From the NCBI GenBank assembly GCA_029865945.1, contig JARXAH010000091.1, forward strand, positions 1-61,645: DNA of 61,645 nt. Reading direction: 5' to 3'. The notes under the pieces were generated by a model. The model had not been told where the DNA came from. It was given only the letters and a program-made list of their open reading frames with translations, and did not search any database. The translations under genes and the position numbers were made by a program. This stretch comes from Bacteriovoracaceae bacterium. Its GTDB lineage: Bacteria > Bdellovibrionota > Bacteriovoracia > Bacteriovoracales > Bacteriovoracaceae. Position 1 is the stretch's first letter. Each line of letters starts with the position of its first letter. Of this stretch, positions 43,419 through 50,672 are shown one piece after another.

Positions 43419-44421
43419 TGTAGACTTAAGGAAACTATTTCTAGCTCAAACTCCCTTGGTTGATGTGAGAGCTCCGATAGAATTTGAGGCAGGAAAAATT
43501 CCATTTTCGATCAATCTTCCAATTCTTAACAATGAAGAACGTGTTCAAGTTGGAACCACTTATAAAAATCAAGGACAAGCAGCGGCCGTTTTACTTGGCC
43601 AGCAACTTGTTTCTGGAATTAATAAGGATGAGCGGGTTAACCAGTGGATAAAATTTATTCAGCAAAATCCTGAGGCCCAAGTATTTTGTTTTCGCGGAGG
43701 AATGAGATCAAAGATTAGCTGCGAGTGGATTACTGAAAATGGTTTTCCCAGAACACCCATTGTTGGTGGCTATAAAAGAATGCGCAATTTTTTTCTCTCC
43801 CTACTCAATGAAGGGCCACTTCCTAAAATATTTCGTTTAGGTGGACTTACCGGATGCGGAAAAACAGAATTACTTTTAAAGTTAAAAAAACACATAGATC
43901 TTGAAGGACTGGCCAATCATCGTGGATCTGCCTTTGGCTTCATGGGCCAACAGCCAACTCAAATTACATTTGAAAATCAATTGGCCTTTAAAATTTTACA
44001 GCTTCCTGAAAGGGTGATGCTTGAAGATGAGTCTAGCGCAATTGGAAACGTGGTGATTCCCGTTCGTTTTTTTGAAGAAATGAAACGTGCCCCCTTAGTC
44101 ATGTTGGAATTACCTTTAGAAGATCGTATCGTTAATATTTTTAATTCTTATGTTCTAAGGAATGATTCCATTTTTTTTACCAATGCCTTGCAAGCGATAA
44201 GTAAACGACTTGGTGGTTTAAAAACAAATGATCTTTTGAATAAAGTTAAAATTGCTTATGAATATGGAATGAATTTAAGAGAACATCGGGAATGGATTTC
44301 CATTCTTCTTTGTGACTACTACGATAAGTTTTATCAAAAGAGTCTAGAGAAGCAAAAAAACTTGATTTTATTTCGAGGAAGTAGGGAGGAAATTTTGCAG
44401 TGGGCAGTTGATTTCCAATAA
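43408..44421 (+). CDS. mnmH: tRNA 2-selenouridine synthase
   Basis: Also called SelU/YbbB. Converts 2-thiouridine at tRNA wobble position 34 to 2-selenouridine via a geranylated intermediate. The 337-residue protein has an N-terminal rhodanese domain with VDVRAPIEFEAG and the catalytic Cys94 in FCFRGGMRS, and a C-terminal P-loop domain with GLTGCGKT at about 146-153. ATG 43408 is preferred over TTG 43402. Overlap with selD (11 bp) supports an operon. No selA, selB or selC was seen in the window. Confidence 0.95.
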   Translation: MWNDVDLRKLFLAQTPLVDVRAPIEFEAGKIPFSINLPILNNEERVQVGTTYKNQGQAAAVLLGQQLVSGINKDERVNQWIKFIQQNPEAQVFCFRGGMRSKISCEWITENGFPRTPIVGGYKRMRNFFLSLLNEGPLPKIFRLGGLTGCGKTELLLKLKKHIDLEGLANHRGSAFGFMGQQPTQITFENQLAFKILQLPERVMLEDESSAIGNVVIPVRFFEEMKRAPLVMLELPLEDRIVNIFNSYVLRNDSIFFTNALQAISKRLGGLKTNDLLNKVKIAYEYGMNLREHREWISILLCDYYDKFYQKSLEKQKNLILFRGSREEILQWAVDFQ

Positions 44422-44423
44422 TC

Positions 44424-44447
44424 AAATTCGGTGTTTTTAGAATTTTT
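44424..44447 (+). terminator. Candidate terminator after mnmH
   Basis: AAATTC/GAATTT 6-bp stem (44424-44429 with 44440-44445), 10-nt loop, ending in a run of five T. The stem is weak and AT-only apart from one pair, so the call is tentative. Confidence 0.35.
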
Positions 44448-44488
44448 AAGGATTTGGAATTCACTTAGCTCTAAATATTAAAAGTGTC

Positions 44489-45472
44489 TTATTGCTTTAA
44501 TGCATCAACAAGAGTCTTGATTTTTTTATAATTGGGATCATTCTGGTTGAAACCCAATTCGGTCATGGCATCTAATAATAGATCTAAAACGCTATTTAGA
44601 CTAGCTGGCCATAAATCAGGATGGTCTTTTTTGAATTGTCCAAGGGAAACAAAAGGAGTTACATTTTCACCATCTACTACATATGGGAGAGCAAGCTGCA
44701 AGCGTGATGATTCTATTGCAAAGTCACTAAGAAATTGCTGCACAAAAAAGGCCCAAGTTAATTTACTTGCCTCATTATTTTCTTCGGTTATTGCTGCGTG
44801 CGCATCCATTGCCCCCAAAAGATAATACTTAAAATTATGAACTAGATTAAGCAAAGAAGATTTTGCGAGGACAATATCCTTCGATAATGCTAGAGACTCA
44901 GGTATTGAATTAGTAATTTCAAAACCTGGCTTAGGAATAAGAATTTTTACTGATTTTCCATTTATTTCAATTTCTTGAGTGATGTAAAATTTTTCATATA
45001 TAGCATAATTCGGGAGATGGAAATTATTATCGAGAATAGCTTGATTATCTTTAAATAGACTAAACCGAGTAAATTGATTTACTACATCTGAACTAAAAAA
45101 TTGGGACGCATTGGATCTAGTTAGCTCACTTGAGTGGGCAAGCAATCTCAAATAATCGAAAAGTCGAAATGCGTATTTAACCCCTTGTACTTGGTCTTCT
45201 TTTTCCAGAACTCCTAATTGTGATAAAGCGTTATTTAATACTTCGGGCTGAATTAAATTGGCACTAAAAAGATCCATAAGAATAGAAAAATTCTTAGCCT
45301 CCTCGGCCTTAAATTGTAGAATTTTTTCAATATAGTATCTCACTTCTTCTATTCCCAATACATTTCCCGGGCATTTATAAAGGAAGTCATAGTCATGGGG
45401 ATTAGTGGACGCAATGGATATTGTGCCAAAGCATCCCAAAAAAATAATCATCAATTTTTCAAAAATTTTCAC
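44489..45472 (-). CDS. Exported protein, unknown
   Basis: A 327-residue protein with a signal peptide (MKIFEKLMIIFLGCFGTISIA, cleavage near 21; the Cys at 14 is not in a good lipobox). The mature part is largely helical with few Cys residues. No motif is recognised. It is alone on its strand, convergent with mnmH, and borders the decayed region 45473-46264. Confidence 0.65.
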   Translation of the reverse strand: MKIFEKLMIIFLGCFGTISIASTNPHDYDFLYKCPGNVLGIEEVRYYIEKILQFKAEEAKNFSILMDLFSANLIQPEVLNNALSQLGVLEKEDQVQGVKYAFRLFDYLRLLAHSSELTRSNASQFFSSDVVNQFTRFSLFKDNQAILDNNFHLPNYAIYEKFYITQEIEINGKSVKILIPKPGFEITNSIPESLALSKDIVLAKSSLLNLVHNFKYYLLGAMDAHAAITEENNEASKLTWAFFVQQFLSDFAIESSRLQLALPYVVDGENVTPFVSLGQFKKDHPDLWPASLNSVLDLLLDAMTELGFNQNDPNYKKIKTLVDALKQ

Positions 45473-46264
45473 GGGCCACCTATGTTAAAGTGCAATATGA
45501 ATACAAATAGTTTCATTCTTTCATGTTTTTTGAATTTTCGTCTATTGGGCAAAAAATGCTTGAAATATTTGGCAATAGGCCACTACCGCTACCGTGTTTT
45601 AGAATCAACTATTTTGAGAAATGTTTAGTTTTTTTGGGAAATTATGACTGGCCGACATTGGTTAAATCTTACATTTCGTAAATTAAAACAAATCTCGTAA
45701 TGCAAGTTGTGATCAAAATAACAGTCGCCTCAATCTACCTCACAAAATAATGTGGCCAACTTTCGTCAAGAAGAAATTATGGGACAATTTAATCTAAAAG
45801 AGCTAATTTTTTATTCATATTGATGATGCAAAAAATGTGAGTTTTTATTACAAAAGAAACTAAATTAGAAAATCAAGATTTTTATTTAGAAAATGGCTTT
45901 ATAGTTTTCACCGAAGAATATCATTTGAAACGTGGCCATTGTTGTCAGAGCGGATGTCGTCATTGCCCGTACAAAAATGATGTAGAAAGCGATACTAAAA
46001 AATCAATTACAAATTCAGACCTATATAATTGTTTTGAGTAATGTTAAGTTTTATTGGAAAAAGACGAGACGTGCTACTGCACGTCGCAGGTGTTGAAGCC
46101 GATGGCCGACAACATAGATAAATATTAAAAGGAATAGGTATTAGTGAAATAATTCGATTAATACATTGCTCGGGTGGGAGTAAATTGCAGACGACTTGTT
46201 CCATCGGCATATTGTCTTTTCAGCTTCAGATTCACCGTTACGCCGATGCGGTTATAGGAAATCC
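45473..46264. other. About 790 bp AT-rich gene-poor stretch
   Basis: No intact gene is supported here. It holds the DUF5522-like remnant (45823-46041) and, at about 46050-46260 plus strand, short open fragments in changing frames (for example one with the peptide LIHCSGGSKLQTT) that look like decayed coding DNA. A hairpin GACGTGC/GCACGTC at 46068-46085 has no T-tract. The part 45473-45822 shows nothing I can interpret. Confidence 0.6.
45823..46041 (+). pseudogene. DUF5522-like small Cys protein, no usable start
   Basis: The plus frame ending at TAA 46039-46041 encodes FYLENGFIVFTEEYHLKRGH and then CCQSGCRHCPY, which matches my memory of DUF5522 (pattern ...VFT..YH..RG.CC..GCRHCPY). The frame has no ATG, GTG or TTG before the conserved part: reading back, it meets a TGA at 45838-45840 directly after ATG codons at 45823, 45826 and 45835. 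Options are a nonsense mutation in codon 6, a rare ATT start at 45847, or a sequence error. The tail after CPYKND is not conserved. Normal family length is about 50-60 residues. Confidence 0.6.
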
Positions 46265-46894
46265 TCAGAGATTTTCAACTGCAATCAGGTAATCAGTTTT
46301 CCAACAAACATTAAGGCCCAGCGCTTTCCCAATTCTTTTCAACTCGCTGTAATTGAGACTGAGCCCCTTTTCCTCTCGGCGATAAGCAAGCCCGACTCTA
46401 TCAGTGATGATCCAACCGTTTGGTGCCAAAAGTTGAGCGTAGGTTTTAAGCAAAAGAAAAAAATGTTGATTGCAGCAGCTAAAGCTACTCAAATTGTTAT
46501 CAATGATAATATCAAAGTTGCCATAGCCATATAATTTTTTTAGTGCGTGGGGGTCATACTTGTTTGTTTCAAAAACTGTTTTATAAACAATTCCATTTTT
46601 TTGTGCGTGTTCAATTTCCAATTGGTCGCAGGTTATTCCATGGATCTCAACTGAAGGAGCAATAAGACGGAAGGATTTTGCAAATAGGGAGTTTCCAATT
46701 CCGATATGCAGTATCTTTTCATGTCCGCGTAACTCTTTTTTTAAATAATCTTCTATTCTCACTTGATCTGGCGTACTAGGAAGATTTGTCCAGCAGGCAT
46801 CATAATACTCGGCCTGAGGTGATTCAGATCCACAACTAGCAGAGTATTTCCATTGATAATATTTACTGTACAGTTCTTTAATAAATTGTTTCAT
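46265..46894 (-). CDS. Class I SAM-dependent methyltransferase
   Basis: A 209-residue cytoplasmic protein. Motif I is ILHIGIGNSLFAKSF (about 60-74), with EIHGITCDQLEIEHA as the acidic post-I strand, NFDIIIDNNLSS as motif II-like, and LLAPNGWIITDRVG as motif III. Substrate unknown. It has no close partner; the crotonase-like gene lies 161 bp upstream across a 20-bp tandem duplication. Confidence 0.75.
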   Translation of the reverse strand: MKQFIKELYSKYYQWKYSASCGSESPQAEYYDACWTNLPSTPDQVRIEDYLKKELRGHEKILHIGIGNSLFAKSFRLIAPSVEIHGITCDQLEIEHAQKNGIVYKTVFETNKYDPHALKKLYGYGNFDIIIDNNLSSFSCCNQHFFLLLKTYAQLLAPNGWIITDRVGLAYRREEKGLSLNYSELKRIGKALGLNVCWKTDYLIAVENL

Positions 46895-46990
46895 ACTTTT
46901 ATTCCCCCTTCAAAAGGAAGAATAATGGAATCATCTAATTGCGACTAGGAGAAAGTTGTATTTTAGTATTTTAGAGTAATACCAGGCCCT

Positions 46991-47030
46991 CGAAACATTA
47001 TCATATTAAGCGAAACATTATCATATTAAG
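46991..47030. repeat. Perfect 20-bp tandem duplication
   Basis: The unit CGAAACATTATCATATTAAG occurs twice back to back (46991-47010, 47011-47030), followed by a partial third start CGAAAT. It lies between two minus-strand genes, in the likely 5' region of the methyltransferase gene. Confidence 0.9.
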
Positions 47031-47055
47031 CGAAATATAGAGAAAAAAATTTCCA

Positions 47056-47910
47056 TTAGTTTGGTTCTTTTTCCAAATTCGGTACTAAAAATAATCGCAC
47101 CTGACGTTTAAAATTCCTTGCCCCATTTCCTGGATATTTTTCGTTTTCATTCCAAGTTCGCTCGCCCTTCTTCCACTCTTCTGCACTAAGCGCAGCATTT
47201 AAGATAGAGAGCTGTTTTTCTTCTTGGGGTTCAATTAGCTGCATAATACTTTCTGTCATTGCCAGCTTTTGTTGAATGCGTACGACACTGTGTTGCTGAT
47301 GAATAACGTTTAATAGTTGAAACAACATTTCATCTCGGTTGCTTTCATCATAAAGTTCACTCAAGAAATTTTTCTGATGCCACTCACCTGCAAAATAAGA
47401 TCGGCCATAAAGAAATTGCTGAGTAAAAGCAGTTCCTAAAATAACTTGCATAAAATCCAACGTAGTGAAGGAAGGAATTCCTTTTTGTTGATTATCGTAA
47501 ATACATTTAAATTGCTTGGATGCGATCCTAAAATCACATGCGAGGGCCAAGTCAAATCCCACGTGGGATACGCCGTTGTTCAAATCACACACCACCGTTT
47601 GTGGAAGTCGCATGATGAGCTTTTGAATGGTGCGTACTCTTCCAATCATTTTCATCCAAGAAGTGCGGTCTCTATCTTTTACATTTTCCCAATCAATTCC
47701 GTGATGAAAAAAATCACCTTGGGATTGCAACAAAATGGAATCAATTTCAAGTTTGTCATAGGCCCAAGCGAGTGCGGATTCGAGCTCAAAGAGTTGTTCC
47801 AGTGAAGCAAAAATTTTCTTTTGTTCATTTGGCAGCAAGCTGATAATGAGCGAGCGCGTGGGTTTGTGGAGCTTCGTTTCAATTAGCCTAAAATTAAATA
47901 TGGGCCTCAT
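47056..47910 (-). CDS. Crotonase-fold protein with degenerate active site
   Basis: ATG 47910 follows AAGGAAGG at 4-5 nt, much better than the frame start 47997. The 284-residue protein keeps crotonase landmarks: NGVSHVGFDLALACDFRIA in place of NGxAxGGGxELALACD, and GIPSFTTLDF in place of the LGxxPGxGG loop. The oxyanion-hole Gly run is changed to HVG and neither catalytic Glu is in place. It may be a non-catalytic or differently active relative of enoyl-CoA hydratase. Function unknown. Confidence 0.7.
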   Translation of the reverse strand: MRPIFNFRLIETKLHKPTRSLIISLLPNEQKKIFASLEQLFELESALAWAYDKLEIDSILLQSQGDFFHHGIDWENVKDRDRTSWMKMIGRVRTIQKLIMRLPQTVVCDLNNGVSHVGFDLALACDFRIASKQFKCIYDNQQKGIPSFTTLDFMQVILGTAFTQQFLYGRSYFAGEWHQKNFLSELYDESNRDEMLFQLLNVIHQQHSVVRIQQKLAMTESIMQLIEPQEEKQLSILNAALSAEEWKKGERTWNENEKYPGNGARNFKRQVRLFLVPNLEKEPN

Positions 47911-48161
47911 ATACCTTCCTTGGTAAAAAAGTTCCCGATCCTCTCTTTCATTTTTGGATAGTTTTACGTGTTCGTCAAGGCCGCTATGCTTGAGCAAAAA
48001 TGACCGCTATCAACATTAGCAAAATGACACCATCCTGAAAAAACTACAGTCACTAGTAATGCTAAAGGGTTGCTCTCCTCTATAGATTTTTCCATTATTT
48101 TACATTTTCTCTTGAAATATCTGAGCTCCTTGTATATTCATTTTTTTTTAAAGGGGAATTT

Positions 48162-49373
48162 ATGTTATTCAACGGCAAATCTATATCCAAGCTTCTCTTG
48201 GCATGGCCTATCTTATGTTTCGGTCCTAACTTGGAGGCAAAAACAAAGAGCTTAATTTATCCCAATATTTTATGGCCCACGACCTCTATCCACTTCTGCA
48301 TCTTAGATCCAAAAGATTCAGAATTTAATCATTTTATCGATTTAACCAATGATAAAAATAAAGAGATCATCAAAGTTGCCCAAACATTACCTCCGAAGTA
48401 CAGAGAGCTCTTTGGTAAGGTATTAAAGTCTAGTTTTTCAGAAAGCACGGAATTATCGGATTTTAAATTATTCTTAGATGATAAATGCAGCTACACATCT
48501 GATGTCTATATTGCTTACTTAAAATCAGAAGAGGCCGAATTTAGTGCCGATCTTGGAAATGCATTAAATATTTGGGGGAAAAAAAATTTTATGGTGATCA
48601 ATCAAGGATTAATGAATCTAAAAGAAAAAGAAATGAGCGAATTTACGGACTGGAGATTAAAAAGAAATATTGAGATGAACAATGAAATAAAAACAAAGCA
48701 AGAACGATTTATCGATGACGCTATCTCCTATTCTTTTAGTCATGAGGTATTGCATGTTCTTGGCCTAGGGCATGGCCTTTACAATACTGAGCTAGCGGAT
48801 CTTGTCACCAAATTTACTGATGATCCTAAAACTGACTGGGATGATGATGACACTCTAATTGAATTTGCTTCCATCTTTAATAAATATTATCAAAAATGGG
48901 ATCTCTACATTGATCATAGTGTTTCCATGACAATTGGATCAAGCGCCGTCGAGGAATATTTTAGCACTGGTGATAGTGGTGATAGTGGTGATAGTGTTGA
49001 TAAATTTAGTGACTTCATGGAATTAGAAAGTGGGCCTTTATCTTCGATGAGCTATTTTTATAGTTTACAAAACTTGGCCTACCTAAAAATTTATACGATT
49101 TGCCATAGTAAAAATTTGGGGATTTTAATAGCAGATAGAAATGACCAAAAAATTCTTTGTGATGAAACTCTGCTATCTGAAATTTATCATTTCGAAAAAA
49201 ATGGACAATATGTTCAACGAAACGAAAAAATCTTATTACTGCGCGGGTATTTTCCTCATAACTCGGCCAAGAAAAAATTAGCTGAAGAATGGGAATCCAA
49301 GCAAAAAGAAGTTAATATCCAAATTGGTGATTGGTTTAAAGTTGCCAAAAAATACGTAGGCCTCTACCTCTAG
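48162..49373 (+). CDS. Exported metzincin-type metalloprotease
   Basis: AAAGGGG lies 5 nt before ATG 48162. A 403-residue protein with a signal peptide (to about residue 26, LEA). The zinc site SHEVLHVLGLGHGLY is an exact HExxHxxGxxH near residue 200, and SSMSYF about 85 residues later is a possible Met-turn. Just before it lies a GDSGDSGDS repeat. It is the second metzincin in the window; beyond the active site it does not obviously resemble the first. Its stop is one base from the convergent NIF3 gene stop. Confidence 0.82.
   Translation: MLFNGKSISKLLLAWPILCFGPNLEAKTKSLIYPNILWPTTSIHFCILDPKDSEFNHFIDLTNDKNKEIIKVAQTLPPKYRELFGKVLKSSFSESTELSDFKLFLDDKCSYTSDVYIAYLKSEEAEFSADLGNALNIWGKKNFMVINQGLMNLKEKEMSEFTDWRLKRNIEMNNEIKTKQERFIDDAISYSFSHEVLHVLGLGHGLYNTELADLVTKFTDDPKTDWDDDDTLIEFASIFNKYYQKWDLYIDHSVSMTIGSSAVEEYFSTGDSGDSGDSVDKFSDFMELESGPLSSMSYFYSLQNLAYLKIYTICHSKNLGILIADRNDQKILCDETLLSEIYHFEKNGQYVQRNEKILLLRGYFPHNSAKKKLAEEWESKQKEVNIQIGDWFKVAKKYVGLYL
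48969..48995 (+). repeat. Three 9-bp repeats in the metzincin gene
   Basis: GGTGATAGT three times in tandem, encoding GDS units, in the loop after the zinc site. Multiples of 9 keep the frame. Confidence 0.85.
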
Positions 49374-49374
49374 G

Positions 49375-50181
49375 CTAGGCCGGGTTGCCGCTATCAAAAA
49401 ATTTCATTTCTAATTCCTCAGGAAAATTTTTTGCAAGGTAATCTTGCAGCGCATGTAACCCCCAAACTTCTGTGGCGTGATGCCCACCTGCGAAATAATG
49501 AATCTCGGCCTCCCGGCAATCATGATAATTGTACTCCGTCATCTCTCCGGTCACATAGGCGTGACACTGTTTTTGATGGGCCAAATTCCAAAGCGACTGC
49601 CCTCCACCGGTAATAATACCCACTCGCTTGATAGGAGATTTTTCATCAAAGATGGCGCTGCTAATCTGGCGAGAAAGAAGAGTTGTTAATTTTTCCTTAA
49701 GTTGCTTTGGGAGAACCGATTTGGGAAATTCCCCCCAAACACCTAAAAGATTTTTTTTGGCATCTTGGAGTGGCTGCAGATCTTGAAGTCCCAAGATTTG
49801 GGCAAGGGCCGCGCCATGCCCAAGGGTAGGATGGCCGTCCATGGGAAGGTGGTAGGCAACAAGGGACGTTTCATTTTTGATAAGTAACTTGACTCGCTCT
49901 CCGTAGGCCCCCGCAATGGCACGTGCTCCATGGTAATCCCAAAGAATTCCGTGATGAGTGATGAGAAGATCTGCATTCCACTGGGTAGCAGCGGTGATGG
50001 CCTCAAGACTCGCAGTGACCGCGAAGGCAACTTTCTGAAGTTTTCCAGGACGTGGGGCGTCCACTTGTAGGCCGTTAGGGCAGTAGTCCCTAAAATTTTC
50101 AGGTTGATATAATTCATTTAAAAATTCCACAAAGCTTTGCACGCTGTTAAGTGGCGATGCTTTTATGTCGTTTTCATTCAT
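49375..50181 (-). CDS. NIF3/YbgI-family dinuclear metal protein
   Basis: ATG 50181 (AGGGG upstream) is preferred to the frame start 50253, which would add an unrelated hydrophobic stretch. The 268-residue protein has the metal ligands LLITHHGILWD and GGHHATEVWG, plus YCPNGLQV near the N terminus and VGIITGGG in the middle. The family (often annotated GTP cyclohydrolase 1 type 2) binds two metal ions; its cell role is unsettled. Confidence 0.9.
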   Translation of the reverse strand: MNENDIKASPLNSVQSFVEFLNELYQPENFRDYCPNGLQVDAPRPGKLQKVAFAVTASLEAITAATQWNADLLITHHGILWDYHGARAIAGAYGERVKLLIKNETSLVAYHLPMDGHPTLGHGAALAQILGLQDLQPLQDAKKNLLGVWGEFPKSVLPKQLKEKLTTLLSRQISSAIFDEKSPIKRVGIITGGGQSLWNLAHQKQCHAYVTGEMTEYNYHDCREAEIHYFAGGHHATEVWGLHALQDYLAKNFPEELEMKFFDSGNPA

Positions 50182-50283
50182 GGCAGGTACCCCTTTTAAG
50201 AAAAAGAAATAAAATATTCTTGAAATGGTGCTATAAAAAATATATAAGCGCATTAGAAATTATTTTTTATAGAGGCAAGCAAT

Positions 50284-50667
50284 ATGAACAAATTATTTTA
50301 TTTCTGTTTACTCCAAGTATCAATGATCGTTGCTATGATCGGCGGTGTGCAGGCACAAAATTTACCTAACCAACGCCCTTGCCGAGGTAATAATCTAACC
50401 TTAAATGAGGGTGGATCAATAGAAGTAAAAAATCGGACCATGAGGAATTTCTCGCAATCTACTTGCCGACTTGAGTGTACGGTAAAGTCAGCTCCGAGAG
50501 AGGAAAGAGGGTACCGAGATATTTTCGTTGAATCTACCCTACCAGTTGGAATTGAAATCACTGAAAAAGTGGTCAAGGAAATTCAAGATAAATTAGAATT
50601 CAAGTGCACCTCTTTCCTGCGCGGAACTGTCGTGTCTAATTCGTTTAATTTTTGCAAAAACTATTGA
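50284..50667 (+). CDS. Small exported Cys protein
   Basis: AGAGG lies 8 nt before the ATG. A 127-residue protein with a signal peptide cleaved after VQA (about residue 24) and a mature part with five Cys residues (CRGNN, CRLECT, FKCTS, NFCKNY), suggesting disulfides in the periplasm or outside. Beta-rich; no family recognised. It diverges from the NIF3 gene and converges on the large orphan. Confidence 0.65.
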   Translation: MNKLFYFCLLQVSMIVAMIGGVQAQNLPNQRPCRGNNLTLNEGGSIEVKNRTMRNFSQSTCRLECTVKSAPREERGYRDIFVESTLPVGIEITEKVVKEIQDKLEFKCTSFLRGTVVSNSFNFCKNY

Positions 50668-50672
50668 TTCAT

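Noticed and set aside
45395-45628. 77-codon plus-strand open frame
   Set aside because: Its first half is antisense to the exported protein at 44489-45472 and the rest has no supporting ribosome binding site or motif.
45838-45840. TGA as a selenocysteine codon in the DUF5522-like frame
   Set aside because: Only a weak AT-rich stem follows, not a convincing bacterial SECIS; the family is not known to use Sec, and selB/selC are not seen.
46068-46085. GACGTGC/GCACGTC hairpin as a terminator
   Set aside because: No T-tract follows and no intact gene ends just before it.
46050-46260. Possible purM-like remnant (peptide with HCSGG)
   Set aside because: The resemblance to AIR synthetase is a short impression only, spread over changing frames; too weak to name.
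46196-46534. 112-codon plus-strand open frame over the methyltransferase gene
   Set aside because: It is a mirror frame of the methyltransferase, whose motifs are clear on the minus strand.
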